A stretch of 64,000 bases of DNA from Prorocentrum cordatum (taxonomy: Eukaryota > Sar > Dinophyceae > Prorocentrales > Prorocentraceae), in the NCBI GenBank assembly GCA_963575745.1, contig CAUYUJ010019882.1, positions 343,501 through 407,500 on the forward strand. The letters run 5' to 3'. Below are positions 1-11,191 of the stretch, piece after piece. Every line of letters begins with the position of its first letter. Positions within the stretch are counted from its first letter, which is position 1. The notes under the pieces are model-generated. The model did not search any database and was not told the DNA's origin. It saw only the letters and a list, made by a program, of their open reading frames with translations. A program made the position numbers and the translations under genes.

Positions 1-439
1 CCCGACATCGTGATGGGGTCTCAGGCGACACGGGCCCGCTCTGGCCCACCGCGCACGGTGGTGCGACGAGGAGAGGCTGCCTCTCCGCACGAGCGATGGC
101 GCAGGTGCAGAGGCGCGAAGGGAACCGCGGCAACAGGAGCGGGATGGGCGGGCGCAGACTGCAGAAGGAGCAAGGAAGAGCATGAGACGCACGCCTCCGA
201 CCGATCCCCGACCCCTGCCTCCCCGCACGCCCCGGCCTTCACGGCCTCGTCGTCATCGCTGTCTACGGCGTCCGCGGCCTGCTGGCCGAGGGGCTCCTCC
301 GGGCGGCCCCGCGGTCACGATTCTGCCGCGCGGTGCGGCCCACAGCCTCCCATGATCCCATGCCACCCTGCGCTCCTCCAGCAGGTTCCTGCATCTCCGG
401 ATGCCCCCGCTGCTCCTCCAACCGGCTCCCGCAACCGAC
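1..439. other. GC-rich stretch, no gene recognised
   Basis: Open frames exist on both strands because of high GC, but no frame shows a recognisable domain. It runs directly into the first TCC array. Confidence 0.5.
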
Positions 440-500
440 GTTCCTCCTCCTCGTCGTCGTCGTCCTCCTCCTCCTCCTCCTCCTCCTCCTCCTCCTACTT
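440..500 (+). repeat. (TCC)n microsatellite
   Basis: About 60 bp of TCC/TCG triplets, polypyrimidine on the plus strand. The first of more than twelve TCC/GGA arrays in the window. The 180 bp to the next array hold nothing recognisable. Confidence 0.9.
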
Positions 501-680
501 TAGTAGTGGGAACAATTGGTTTTCAAAATCTTTGGTCTTTAGAAACTCTGCCTGCCTGCGGGGGCGCCGCCAAGTAGAAGTACTGGAGACCGAGCATTTG
601 GGGCGTCGCTACGCACGCCCTCTGCGTGGCTGCGACCATTTGTTAAAACCCTAAAACCAATTCAATTCACTAATAAAGTA

Positions 681-733
681 CTCCTCCTCCTCCTCCTCTT
701 CCTCCTCCTCCTCCTCCTCCTCCTCCTCCTCTT
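681..733 (+). repeat. (CTC)n microsatellite
   Basis: Near-perfect CTC triplets with a few CTT. The following 350 bp, to 1084, carry no recognisable gene. Confidence 0.9.
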
Positions 734-1083
734 CTCCGCACCCCGTGAAACTTGGTGCGGCCTCTTCCAGGAACGTCTCGGGTGCCAGCGACAGCTCCAC
801 TGCAAGTAACACTCTGGCGCGCCCATGGCGAGCTTCAGCCTGCTCGGCAGCGCGGAGAATTCAGACGCAAGGCCCCCCTTTCCGTCCCCTGCGTGCGGGA
901 GCTGTGCGCGAGATGGGCCAGTAGCGGTCCACAGCAAACAGAAACACAACTCTCCTCCTCCCTCCTTTTCCGATTGCGCATAACACGATGGCTTTTGTCC
1001 AACCATCCTGAGGTGTCGGGTTCAAACTTTGAAGAAACAGCGCCGCGCGTTCCTCTCCTTCCCTCCTCCCCCCTTCCTCCCAA

Positions 1084-1084
<1 letters not shown>

Positions 1085-1119
<35 letters not shown>

Positions 1120-1392
1120 GCTCATCAACATGATCATCACAATGATCACCATCATCATCTTCATCGTCGTCGCCATCACACCGGCATTGGCATCACGATC
1201 GCCATCATCACCAGCAGCATCATCATCATCAGGATCGGCATCGTTATCGTCATCGTCGTTGTCGCCATCATCATCATCATCATCATCATCCTTATCATCG
1301 GCGTCATGATCATCATGATCATCATCATGTCCATCGGCGTCATCACCAACATCAGCTTCACCATCATCGGCGTCATCATCACCATCACCACC
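1085..1392 (+). repeat. (CAT)n array, perfect core then degenerate
   Basis: A perfect ATC run of about 12 units (1085-1121) continues as an imperfect CAT/ATC array to about 1392, where the 90-bp satellite starts. The minus-strand frame reads as Asp/Met-rich low complexity, not a protein. Confidence 0.9.
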
Positions 1393-2190
1393 AGCTTCGG
1401 CACTCCCCTCACACGTCTCGTGGCCCCATAGGGGGCTCCACCGAAGGCCCCAGTGGCTGCGCCAGCAAGCCCCCCCCACACCCATTCCCGCACACCCCTC
1501 ACACGTCTTGTGGCTCCATACGGAACCCCACCGAAGGCCCCAATGGCTGCGCCTGCATGCCTTCCCCACACCCATTCCGGCACACCCCTCACACTTTTCG
1601 TGGCCCCACAGGGAGCCCCAACGACGGCCCCAGTGACTACGCCTGCATGCCTCCCCACCAACCGATTTCGGCACACACCTCACACGTTTCGTGGCCCCAT
1701 AGGGAGCTCCACCGAACGCCCCAGCGGCTGCGCCCGCATGCCTCCCCTACCACCGATTTCGGCACACCCCTCACAGTTTTCGTGGCCCCATAAGGAGTTC
1801 CACCGAAGGCCCGCCCCAATTGCTGCACCCGCATGCCTCCCCACCACCCATGTCGGTACACCCCTCACACGCTTCGTGGCCCCATAGGGCGATCCATCGA
1901 AGGCCCCAATGGCTGCGCGCGCATGCCTCCCAACCACCCACCCATGTCGGCACACCTCTCACGCGTTCCGTGGCCCCAGAGCTCCACTGAAGGCCCCAGT
2001 GGCTGCTCCAGCATGCCTCCCCCGCCAGTCAGTCCGGCACACCCCTCACACGCTTCGGGGCTCCATAGGGAGCCCCACCGAAGGCCAGATTGGCTGCGCC
2101 CGCATGCCGCCCCAACACCCACTTCGGTACACCCCTCACACGCTTCCTGGCCCAATCGTGAGCTCCACCGAAGGCCAGATTGGCTGCGCC
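1393..2190 (+). repeat. Satellite A: 90-94 bp tandem repeat, about 9 copies
   Basis: A unit containing CCTCACACGTTTCGTGGCCCC, then GGGAGCTCCACCGAAGGCCC, recurs with starts at 1407, 1497, 1587, 1678, 1769, 1863 and 1957, so the spacing is 90, 90, 91, 91, 94 and 94 bp. The unit is near a multiple of three in the early copies and stays open in several frames. The same family occurs in opposite orientation at 16945-17292. Confidence 0.92.
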
Positions 2191-3065
2191 CGTGGGATGA
2201 CCAGATCGCGCTCCCCAGCCACTTTCGCGCGGCGCCGCCTGCGCGGTACACTCTGCGTGGTTCGCTATCGGCCCAGAAGCAAGCATGTCACCCTTCATCT
2301 CTCGCTCGTCATGCTTCCCTTCGCTTCCTGACCGCGCGCCCCCCAGTCTCGTTTCTGCCGCTGCTGACCTGCCTCTGACATCTACGCGGTGTCTCCTTAA
2401 CCTTTTCCTGCATGTCCAATATCAGGTCTCAAGTTGCGCTGATGCTGATATGGTGGCTCGCCCCACTGAGCCTCCCTCCTCCGCCAGCCACCTCCTGCCC
2501 GCGCTGCCCTGTGCCTCGTCCATGCAGTGGCGCGGTGCCCATGAGAAGAGGGGCCATGCCTCGCGCTACTCGTAGTTTGCGTGCCCCCCTCCTTCGTCTC
2601 AGATCCTGCTCGACACTCGCAGCTGCACATGGTTGGGTGATTCGCCAGGCCAATCTTGCTCGAGCGCCAGGTCCGCGTCGACACGCGTCTGCGGCTCGAG
2701 CGAAAACCAGCGCAATGGGAAAGCATGGCATGAAGTGATCGGATGCCAGATGTGGCGCGAGCGCACCTGGCTTGCCCCCTCCCCCCTTCCCCAACCCTGC
2801 CCCTTCCCCGCCACCGCCCGTGGCCGCCCCGCCTCTGGGGCGCCACGCCCGCCACGCCTCCCGCCGACGCCCGGCGCCGCGCCCGCCCCTGGTGCCGCCG
2901 CCACGGCCCCCCCATGACTTCCCACTTGTGCGCACGCCGATGCCACGCGACAAGCCACAGAATCCGACCGAAACGTGCCACGGAGAATGCAAGCTGCTCC
3001 GACGAGTCGCTGGCGCCCGCCCCCCGCCCACCCAACCCACCCAACCCTGCGCGGACATGGGAAAG
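2191..3065. other. No gene recognised
   Basis: GC-rich DNA following satellite A. Long overlapping open frames on both strands show no domain or family signature. Confidence 0.5.
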
Positions 3066-3190
3066 ACTCGGCCAGGCTCGACTCGGCCGACTGGATCTCG
3101 GCCAGGCTGAACTCGACCCGGGCCGAGCTCAGCTTGGCCGAGCTGAGCCTGGCCGAGCTCAGCCTGGCCGAGCCCCGCCTGGCCGAGTCG
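3066..3190 (+). repeat. 15-bp tandem repeat (CTCAGCCTGGCCGAG)
   Basis: About eight imperfect copies of a 15-bp unit. It encodes a 5-residue repeat in every frame, so any protein read here is a repeat artefact. It overlaps the downstream end of the candidate exon on the minus strand. Confidence 0.85.
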
Positions 3191-3350
3191 CTCCCCCCCC
3201 CCCCACGAGCTCCTCCACCACGAGGGTCACGTCCCAGCACGAGCCGCGCCGCAGGGCCAGGCAGTCGAAGCGGTCGAAGAGGGAGAGGGGCCCGCAGCGC
3301 CAGGGCTGCAGCTTGGCCTGGAGACCGCGCGTCTCGTCGCTGTCGCTTTT
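3190..3350 (-). other. Candidate exon, peptide LALRRxSCWDxTxxVEE (copy 1)
   Basis: The minus-strand frame reads a 45-residue stretch with leucine-, arginine- and tryptophan-containing sequence and high GC at third positions. The core (about 3200-3275) matches a second minus-strand stretch at 5285-5365 in the same reading frame, about 14 of 25 residues identical, without gaps. This could be two exons of duplicated or internally repetitive genes, or copies of a dispersed repeat. No splice sites could be fixed and no family is recognised. Confidence 0.25.
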
Positions 3351-3479
3351 TTGCTCTCCTCCTCCGCGCGGGTGGGCCGAGGAGCGAGGATCGAGATATA
3401 TCCTGGCGCCTGTTGACGCGGCAAGGCAAGGACCGGCGAAATCGAATCGGTCCGCAGGCGGACGTGGCCAGAACACTAT

Positions 3480-4082
3480 CGAGTGTGGGAAGCCAGAAGG
3501 TACAGATAGCGCTGCTCACCAGCCCTCTCCGGGCATCTCGAGGCGAATCCAGCGGCGACGAGGGCCTCCCGGGAGGCCCCACAGAGGGGAAAACGGGGGG
3601 AGGGCAGCGGTATAGGTACAAGTCGTTCATGTCTAATCGTGCTCATTTCAAAATTGTGCTCCTTTCTAAGTGTTCCTGGCCCCCCGGTGGCCAGGAAGAG
3701 GCCCAGGATAGAACAGTCAGGAACGAAAGGATCTTGGCCCCAAAAAAATCAAAGAACTCTCGAATAATCAAACATGAACCATGTGTAATGCGGGATGACG
3801 ATTAATAAACAAATGGGAGAGAATGATTAAAACATAGTGTTCTGCTATTTCTACAGAACTTTCTGACTGGAGAGAGATTCAAAAGAATAGTTTTCCAGCC
3901 CGCGGCCGGTTTCTTCTAATCGTCATCCCGGGCGCCGCCGCGTGAACACGACCCCCGGTCATTTGTTAATCGTCATCATCCATTACCTGTTCCTCCTCCG
4001 ACACGTGGGCGACGCAGCCTCGCCATGCCGAGCGGGGCTCGGACGTCTCGCGCGTGGCCCTCAGCCTGCGCACGCCATCCAC
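3480..4082. other. No gene recognised
   Basis: Mixed-composition DNA with an AT-richer block at about 3640-3900. No repeat unit or conserved coding signal is visible. Confidence 0.5.
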
Positions 4083-4189
4083 CTCCAACTCCTCCTCCTC
4101 CTCCCCCTCCTCCCCCTCATCCTCCTCCTCCCCCTCCTCCTCCTCCTCCTCCTCCTCCTCCTCCTCCTCCTCCTCCTCCTCCTCCTCCA
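4083..4189 (+). repeat. (TCC)n microsatellite
   Basis: About 107 bp of mostly perfect CTC/TCC triplets, followed by about 130 bp of GC-rich DNA. Confidence 0.92.
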
Positions 4190-4331
4190 TGTCTGGCGTC
4201 CGCCCTCCGCCTGCCCACGCCGCCCTCCGGCCCGCCCTCGGCCTGCCCTCGGCGCGCGCACGGCGGTGCGGCCGGCGGGAGCTGCCGTGGGCACGGCACC
4301 GCACTCCGGGCGCACCCCGGTGGGGTAGCTA

Positions 4332-4515
4332 ACCTAAAGGGACCCTGGGACACACAACTAAATACACACAAATAACAAGGTTCCACATAAACACACACAC
4401 ACAACTAAATACACACAAATACACACACAACTAAATACACACAACTAAATACACACAAATAACCTAAAGGGGCCCTGGGACACACAAAGAAATACACACA
4501 AATAACAGGATTCCC
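4332..4515 (+). repeat. CA-rich block with a ~50-bp direct repeat
   Basis: The segment ACCTAAAGGGRCCCTGGGAC followed by ACACAACTAAATACACACAA occurs at about 4332 and again at about 4462, with ACACACAACTAAAT units between. A local tandem duplication of 130 bp. Confidence 0.8.
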
Positions 4516-5284
4516 CATCGTTTCCAATATTTTATTATTCCCCCACTTCCAATGTTTTTCCAATACTTTCCTGGGAGTCGACGATTCATTGTGTCTGTGT
4601 GGTTTTTCCCCTCCTGATAACCGACGTCCGCAGTCAACCGAATGTAACCGGCGACGGGCACGTCGATTACCGAAACCGCCTGGGGACCTGCACTGGCACA
4701 CGCTCGAGCGCCAACGTCCAGTTGACCCGGGGGGATTGCCTGGGTCGACTTGCCTGGGTGGGCGTTCTCCCCATGCCTGGCTTCCCGGGCCGCGTCTGGA
4801 GGCGCCCGTGCCTCCGTGGAGACCTCTGGAAAATCAGGGCCCCTACACGGGGGCATAACTAGCCAACCCGGGGCTTAGGCATTTCAACATGCGCCACTTT
4901 CCTGTGCCCGCCCGCCCACGGAGCCCGGGGACCCCCTGAACAGGGGCCAGTAGCCCAGCGTGGAAATTGGCGTACACCCCGTGCCCCTGTTTGCTGGGAC
5001 CCCGCCTCTGGCGCCCTGGGAGAACCGCTGCAACCTGAAGTCCCGCAGGAGATCTCTCCGGCGCGCTGGGAGAACCGCTGCAACCTGCGGCCGGAGATTC
5101 TCGGGGACCTCCGGAGAGGGAGGGGCAGGAGCAGAAGAGCTACGCGTCTCGCTCATCCTCTCTGGCTCGCGGGGCGGTCGGTGACAGGTGCCGGGGGCCG
5201 CGGCGCCAGGGCTGGAGCCTGGCCTGGGGACTGCGGGTCGCGCTGCTCGCGTCCCTGGCGTCCCTGCTCGCGGGCCGGGGTGCG
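4516..5284. other. No gene recognised; local CGCTGGGAGAACCGCTGCAA duplication
   Basis: GC-rich DNA. A short direct duplication of about 30 bp with GGGAGAACCGCTGCAACCTG occurs at about 5018 and 5069. Nothing else is supported. Confidence 0.45.
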
Positions 5285-5430
5285 GGGGTTCACTCGAGCA
5301 CTCCTCCACGGCGGCGGTCCGGTCCCAGCACGAGTCGCGCCGCAAGGCGAGATACCCATGGTGGTGGAAGAGGGAAGAGGAACCGCAAGGCAGACGAGCC
5401 GAAGCCCCCCGCGGGGACTTCCTGCTGTGC
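5285..5430 (-). other. Candidate exon, peptide LALRRxSCWDxTxxVEE (copy 2)
   Basis: The minus-strand frame contains SLFHHHGYLALRRDSCWDRT, matching copy 1 at 3190-3350 (SLFDRFDCLALRRGSCWDVT). The two DNA segments align without gaps over about 79 bp, which supports common descent. Whether the peptide is expressed is unknown. Confidence 0.25.
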
Positions 5431-6127
5431 CGCACGGGACGTCAACCCCCACCAGAGAGGCGAGCCAGGGGCCATGATGGTGAAGCAGTCGGGCTTGACT
5501 CCCCCACCACCCGCTGTGTCCAACGGGGGAGCCAGGCCCGCCCGTCCTCGGCGGCGCGCAAGGAGCAAGGCATGACGAAGCGAGCGGCCCTCCAGGACGG
5601 CATGGGGGCCTCACTGAGGGGATCGCGGCCCCCCCCCCTAGAGGCTTCTATGAAGTCTTCTAGAAGACAGGAGGTCTGATTCGTGGACCTTTGCGTTCTC
5701 TGCATCTCGTCGTGATGCGCACCGTGTTTTTCCATCACGCCCGTGATGCGGTAACCTTCCTCCACAATGGCAGGCACACTTCGCTTCGGTCTACAGCACG
5801 TTTTAAACATCTTCCCCGCCCACATGCCAAACGGCGCATGGCTTCTCCACTCGACCCGACCTCTGTTGGGCACATGGGCTTCTACGAGGTGCGCTCCTGG
5901 AAGACCACCCCCATCGGATCCTTCCTGCCCCTTCTTGCGCGCCGCCGAGCAGTGCCCGCCCCAGGGGAGCCACAGACCCGCCCGGCCCGCAGAAGACCTC
6001 CACGTGGCCTCGAGAGGGCCTGGCGCGGACCTCCATGGAGGTCTCATGTCCCACTGCTTTCGCTCGCGGACGAGAGTGGGAGGGGACCGAGAGTGGGAGG
6101 GGACCGAGCGTCGGTTTTGTCCTCCCC
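5431..6127. other. No gene recognised
   Basis: Open frames occur on both strands but with no motif. It grades into a long polypyrimidine tract. Confidence 0.4.
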
Positions 6128-6308
6128 GTTCTCCTCCTCCTCCTCCTCCTCCTCTTCTTCATCCTCCTCCTCCTTCTACCCCTCCTCCCCCTCCTCCCCC
6201 TCCTCCTCTTCCTTCTCCTCCTCACCTTCCTCCACCACGTCCTCACCGTCCTCCCCCTCCAGTCACTCCTCCTCCTCCTCCTCATCCTCCTCCTCTTCCT
6301 CCTCCATT
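6128..6308 (+). repeat. Polypyrimidine (TCC)n tract
   Basis: About 180 bp of TCC/TTC triplets interrupted by a few ACG and CAC triplets. Confidence 0.9.
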
Positions 6309-6409
6309 CCTTTTCCTTATAAATAACTTCTCCCCCAAGGCAATTGTTTAGGGCGGGCCGGGCGTTTCGCCTGAGACTGCCTCACCATGTTATGACTCTT
6401 AGGCTTTCA

Positions 6410-6670
6410 AAACAAGCCACAGTTTCACAGATGGAAGGCGATTCGTTTGCAAAACGCGGCTCTCACGTCAGCGCCGCGCACACTCATTCTAAAAAATGCA
6501 AGAGTTTCACGGGTTGAGGGCGAATGGTTTTCGAAATGTGGCTCTCGCCCTTGCGCCGTCCACATTCGTTGGAAATTTGCAAGAGCTTCACGGATTGAGG
6601 GCGGTTCCTTTTCAGAATGTGGCTCTCGCCTTTGCGCCGCGCACATTCGCTTAGAACATTTGAGCGCCAA
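6410..6670 (+). repeat. Repeat family B: 81-82 bp tandem unit, 3 copies
   Basis: The units begin at about 6420, 6502 and 6583. Each has AGTTTCACGGGTTGAGGGCG, then TTTTCRAAATGTGGCTCTCG, then GCGCCGCGCACATTCG. Diverged copies of the same family recur at about 8190, 23425, 25330, 49620, 50020 and 55770. Confidence 0.9.
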
Positions 6671-6985
6671 GGATTCTCATTATCAACGTACCAGAACTTC
6701 TGTTTTGGAAGGATTCAAGATTACGCGGGTGCAACAGCTACATTGATTCCGGGTGTTGGAGTCCCAGGAATGGCGTCCTGGCACGATTCAGGATCGTCAA
6801 GACGCAACTGTCAGGTTGATCCGTGGCGTTGGAATCCCGAGATTTTGGCATGCTTCAGGGTCTTCGAATGGTTGTCTTCCAACGAGGCACTACCCTCAAT
6901 GGAAGTGAACCGTTGTAGGAGTCTATGAAGATGGACCTCGGAGGGAGGGTTGATTCCATTATCGTTCATGACTCGTATGTTTACA
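6671..6985. other. Dispersed-repeat DNA, no gene
   Basis: A stretch around CGTTGGAATCCCGAGA with TTCAGGGTCTTCGAATGGTT resembles, in reverse complement, 23190-23420. Both sit next to a GGA/TCC array and a family B block, so the two loci are probably copies of one larger unit. Confidence 0.5.
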
Positions 6986-6987
6986 CT

Positions 6988-7158
6988 GGTCCTTCTCCTC
7001 CTCCTCCTCCTCCTCCTCCTCCTCCTCCTCCTCATCCTCCACCTCCTCCTCCTCCTCCCCCTCCTCCCCCCTCCTCCTCCTCCTCCTCCTCCTCCTCCTC
7101 CTCCTGCAAGGCCTCCTCCTCCTCCTCCTCCTCCTCCTCCTCCTCCTCCTCCTGCAAG
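6988..7158 (+). repeat. (TCC)n array with a tandem CTGCAAGGC interruption
   Basis: About 170 bp of CTC triplets. The interruption CTCCTGCAAGGCCTCC occurs twice (about 7100 and 7150), showing a ~50-bp duplication inside the array. Confidence 0.9.
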
Positions 7159-7384
7159 GCCTCCAAGGCGTCCGCCACGTCGCCGCACAAATGGAAGCGG
7201 CGATCCTCCTCGGAACCCGCGGGGCGGGCGGGCGGGGGGTGGCCGAACAGGCAGCGGGGGCAGAGCCCGGCCTTCCCTGAGGTGCTCGGGGCGCCATGTC
7301 TTCAGGAGGGGGGGGAAGCCAGAAGCAGGGGCTCGGAGTTCCTTGGCGTCGCGAGCAAAAGGGGTAGGGGTCTGACCAATTTGC

Positions 7385-7485
7385 CAAGAAGTCCCACGCG
7401 AGAGCGCGACTCCAGCATCATGTGTGAGGAAGTCCTGCGCGAGAGCGTGATCTTGGAATTGATTGTGAGGAGGTATCGGGCGGAT
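7385..7485 (-). repeat. ~42-bp repeat with GAGAGCGCGATTC core, 2 copies
   Basis: Two units with GGAAGTCCTGCGCGAGAGCG. On the opposite strand these match the ATCGCGCTCTCGCGCGGG units at 31190-31390, 31790-31950 and 37360-37560. Confidence 0.7.
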
Positions 7486-8439
7486 CCCGTTGTTTGAACA
7501 TGCTGATTGTCTCTGACAGAAAACAAGGTGCGAGGGGGGAAGGCGTCTTGGATGGAGGCAGCTTCTTAGAAGGCGCTGGCCTTACATGCATAGGCAAGGC
7601 CCGCGCCTTCTAAAGAGCAAACTCTGTCTAAAGGGCCATCTCCCGCCTACCCCCCTCTGCGCGTGGCCGGTGTCCCTTGCTTTCCAAATGCTCTTCTGGC
7701 TCACTCCGGGCCTCCGGTGGCAGAGGTATCCAGGAGACCCGCGGGGACTCTCAGAGACCTCCGCGGACCTCTGGCAACCTCGGGAGTGGACGGGAGGGGG
7801 AGGGGGGATGGGAGCAGGGCAAGGAGAGGGGACGGGGTTCTGCCTGAGCCGTGGCCCTGGCTTTTGGAGATGGGGGTCCAGGAGGGGCTCGGGAGGGACA
7901 GGAAATGAGAGGGGCAGAAGCAGAGCGTGGGGGGGTGGAGAGCAGGAGGAGAAGGATGGGGGAGGAAAGGGGCAAGAGGACAAGAAGAAGGGAGGGGAGG
8001 GAGGTGCAAGGGATGACGAGAGTGGGACCCGGAGACGGGGTGAGGAGCACATTCGTCGGAAACGCTTGCAAGGACCACAAGGATGTAGGCAATGTCTTTT
8101 CAGCATCTGATTTCCCATTGAGACTTCCAGAAACTCAACCTCCAGAAGACCACAAGGTTGAACAGAGTTAGCAACTAATTACACGACTGGAGGATGATTC
8201 CTTTTCAAACTGGAGTTCTAGAACTAGCTTCACAAAATGTAATAACGAAGACTGAATTCTGTGCACTCGTTGAGCGTATGGTGGGGGGGGCGCGGGATGG
8301 CCTATTTGTTGTTCAAAACGGGGCTCTCGCCAGACACACCGTCACAGTGTCTGACCCTACCTTTTCCGCACTCCTTCTAACTCGCCATAGATGCACAGCA
8401 ATTCTGTTTCATATGCGGGATGCCGACGCCTCCACTGTG
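7486..8439. other. No gene recognised; purine-rich block 7780-8040
   Basis: Includes a G/A-rich stretch at 7780-8040 and a diverged family B fragment at 8190-8340. No coding signature. Confidence 0.45.
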
Positions 8440-8712
8440 GATCGTGCGGCGAATTGAGGAATCGGCCGCAGCAGTCTGACCACGAAGCGGCGGCTCGCTC
8501 AACGGCGGGCAGCTGAAGCGCAGGAGCTTGCCGCACGCCGCTTCACGAGCGAGGCAAAGCTCATGCAGCAGGTGGCGGCGCAAGTGCTCGCAGGCGACGG
8601 CGACCTGGCCGGCGGCACCCGAGCCCTGCTGCCCGCACTGGGCGGCCCGGCTGCGGGAAGGCAGCCGCTCTGGCTGGAGAGGCCGCGCAGGAGCGCCGCC
8701 CCCGAGCCAAGG
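8440..8712 (-). other. Candidate GC-rich exon
   Basis: A minus-strand frame with about 80% G/C at third positions reads sequence such as VACEHLRRHLLHELCLAREA, helical and cysteine-containing. A polypyrimidine run ending in CAG lies just upstream at about 8665, as expected of a splice acceptor. The plus strand also has a plausible open frame here, so the strand is uncertain. Family unknown. Confidence 0.28.
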
Positions 8713-9785
8713 CCACGGGACTAGACACCTCGCCACCGTGAGGGCGACGGAGCCCCGCGCCACCCGGCACGGGCCGCAGCTGGGAGTTCAGAGGGGCGGC
8801 GGGAGCCTCTTCTCCGAGCCGCGCGGGCTGCTCCTCGGCATGGGGCCTCGGATCCTCCCGCTTCCGAGGATGGTGCCAGCGGCTGCACGCGGCGGCGCAA
8901 GGGGCGGCGCCAAGGCAGGTTGGAGCAGAAGGGGGAGACCGAGGTTGAAGCCTTCGCCTTCGATTCGGACGTCCATGCAATTCTTTGCAAACCTTCGGCG
9001 CCCGCGTGGGCAGCTGGCGGCATGCGATGTACCTGCGGTGCTGTGGTCGTTCCCAGCGTGGAGCGGGACGCCGACGATTCCTACTCCCCCCGGGCACGGT
9101 CCGCGGAGCACGAGAAGAAAGAGTTGGAGGCGCCGCGAGCGGTCGGGGCACCAGCTCACGATGCTGCTGGCGGGGGGAGGGGCCCAACTTTCCTCTGGTG
9201 GGTGCCCCCCCCACAGAAGACGGCACCGGGGGGTGTGCGGGCGAACGCCGCTGGCGGTGCAGCTGCTCTGCTAGATGGCGGCGGCATGCGACGCGTCTGC
9301 ACAGGCCCGCCTGTCTCAACATCGGCAGCACTGCAGCGGCGCAGGTGCAGCCCGACGTGCGACCGCGACCCGCCTGCGTAGGTTCGGGACGGCGGCAACA
9401 CCACGGGCGCAGCCGCCACCCGCCCCCGACTCCAAGCATGCGGTAATCGCCTCAGCGGCCCCGTCGCGCCATTCGTCAACGGGGTCAGAGGGGCGGGGCT
9501 TACATCTCACTGCGTCATTACTCACCCCTTTCCATTCCCATCCCTCCTCCCTTTTATCATCACCATCCCCCCACACCAGACGAAAGGTACCAAATCCGTT
9601 ATAAACGCATGGCGCGAATGAATGAAGCCACTCAAAAACACATACCGCATTGAATTACGTGCGGCACTGTTGATCGCTTCGCCAAGCAGCGTCGGACCCC
9701 GTCAACTCTTCACACAAGCAGTGACCATACGCACGCGTCGGACACCGCCAACTCTTCCCGTCACTCGTCACTCTTCCGTCAGTGC
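8713..9785. other. GC-rich DNA, no gene recognised
   Basis: Long overlapping frames on both strands, a GC effect. No domain, repeat or RNA gene seen. Confidence 0.4.
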
Positions 9786-10196
9786 GCATGTGGCATTCTA
9801 CCAGAGAGCTGCGAGGTCTCGCTGCGTACGCATCTAATCCGCTGGGCCTCCCAGGAGCTCACGAAAGTGGTGACAATTGCGCTGGTCATAGCCCCCAGGG
9901 AGCCGCGAAGTCTCGTCTGGCTCTGCTGAGGTCCCCACTCCGCTGGGCCCCCCCCGGAGAACACGAAAGTGACGACAACTGCGCAAGTGGCAGCCTCCTC
10001 GGGAGCCGCGCGGTCTCGCCTGGGTCTGCGTACCCCCCCACGCTCCGCCGGGCCCCCCCCAGGAAAACGCGAAAATGGCAGCAGGTGCGCAGGTGGCAGC
10101 CTTCCATGGAGTCGCGCAGTCTCGCCTGGGTTTGCGTAGAACCCCACTCCGCTGGGCCTCCCAGGTGCCCGCCACAAGGAGCCGCGAGGTCTAATG
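9786..10196 (+). repeat. ~101-108 bp tandem repeat, 4 copies
   Basis: Units start at CCGCTGGGCCTCCCAGG (about 9838, 9939, 10045, 10153), followed by a block with ACGAAARTGRYGACAAYTGC, then GGAGCCGCGCGGTCTCGCCTG. Spacing is 101, 106 and 108 bp. Confidence 0.85.
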
Positions 10197-10645
10197 CGGG
10201 CGATGGGAGAGGCAGGAGGCGGGAGGAGGCGGGAGGAAGACGGAGACGCGCGACCAGTGCGCCATTCAAAGCGAAAACCAACACAAGCGGGTTGGAAAAC
10301 ATCCCGCCCCCCCGTCTCCGTCCTCCATGTTCCTTGCTCCCCGACTCCCGCTCCCCGTTCTCGGCTCCCCTCCTCTCTCCCCCCTCCCGTCTCCATGCTC
10401 CTGGACCTGGGTCGTTGGGCCTGGGCCCACTCTGGACTCCTGTCTCCACCCCTCTATCTTTTCCCTACGTCTGCTCAATCTCCAACTCCCTGCTCGCGTG
10501 GAGGGAGGCAGAGGGAGAGTGAAGGGAAAGAGAGGATCCCCGCATCCGCCACATTACGGACGGCGGGCGCCGGGTCACTCAGCAACTCACCGACGGGCGA
10601 GACCCGGTTCTCGTAGAGCTCGTCAGTAGTGATACCGTCTTCCGC
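10197..10645. other. No gene recognised
   Basis: Pyrimidine-biased DNA without repeat structure or a recognisable coding frame. Confidence 0.4.
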
Positions 10646-10770
10646 GCGAGGAGGAGCAGAAGAAGGAGGAGGAAGAAAAGGAGGAGGAAAAGGTGGAGGA
10701 GGGGGAAGAGGTGGAGGAGGAGGCGGCGGCGGCGGCGGCGGAGGAGGAGGGGGGAGACGCAACCGCAGGA

Positions 10771-10826
<56 letters not shown>
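10646..10826 (+). repeat. Purine-rich GGA tract followed by (AGC)17
   Basis: GGA/GGC triplets run to about 10768, then AGC repeats about 17 times (10770-10823). The frames read poly-Gly, poly-Ser, poly-Ala, poly-Arg or poly-Cys depending on phase and strand, none with flanking domain support. Confidence 0.92.
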
Positions 10827-10828
<2 letters not shown>

Positions 10829-10974
10829 GAGACAGGGCAGGCGAGGGCCCGCACGACGGGGCCCGGAGCCCCAGCGGCGCGCGGAGGCCCCACTTCTTCC
10901 TTGGCCGGCGCGCCGCCGAGGGGAGCACGCCACGTGCCCTGGCCGGGGCCACGGGCTACTGGCGCCCTGGCCGC

Positions 10975-10976
10975 CC

Positions 10977-11007
<31 letters not shown>

Positions 11008-11022
11008 GATAGATAGATATAT
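10975..11022. repeat. (TA)n/(GATA)n microsatellite
   Basis: About 45 bp of TA with three GATA units, directly abutting the foldback element that follows. Confidence 0.9.
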
Positions 11023-11023
11023 A

Positions 11024-11191
11024 ACTGCCTACCAGACCACCCCAACCCAACCCGAAGACCCGAATTTCGGGTTGGGGGGGTAAGGGTTCCGTGCGTGTTT
11101 GTTCGATGTTTCCCGACCCCCCCCCCCCACTAGAAATCGAGGGTACATCTGAGCCTTCGGGTTGCGTTGGGGTTGTTTGGTGGGTGGTGGA
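11024..11191. mobile_element. Foldback/MITE-like element, copy 1 (168 bp)
   Basis: It starts with CTACCAGACCACCCCAACCC and ends with the imperfect inverse (GGGTTGCGTTGGGGTTGTTTGGTGGGTGG), giving terminal inverted repeats of about 30 bp. A second, 191-bp copy lies at 56502-56692 with the same ends and an internal CCCGAATTTCGGGTTGGG hairpin. No coding capacity. TATA occurs on both sides of this copy and may be a target-site duplication. Non-autonomous transposition is inferred from structure alone. Confidence 0.65.

Noticed and set aside
1010-1040. tRNA T-loop-like GGGTTCAAACTTTG
   Set aside because: No matching acceptor, D or anticodon arms.
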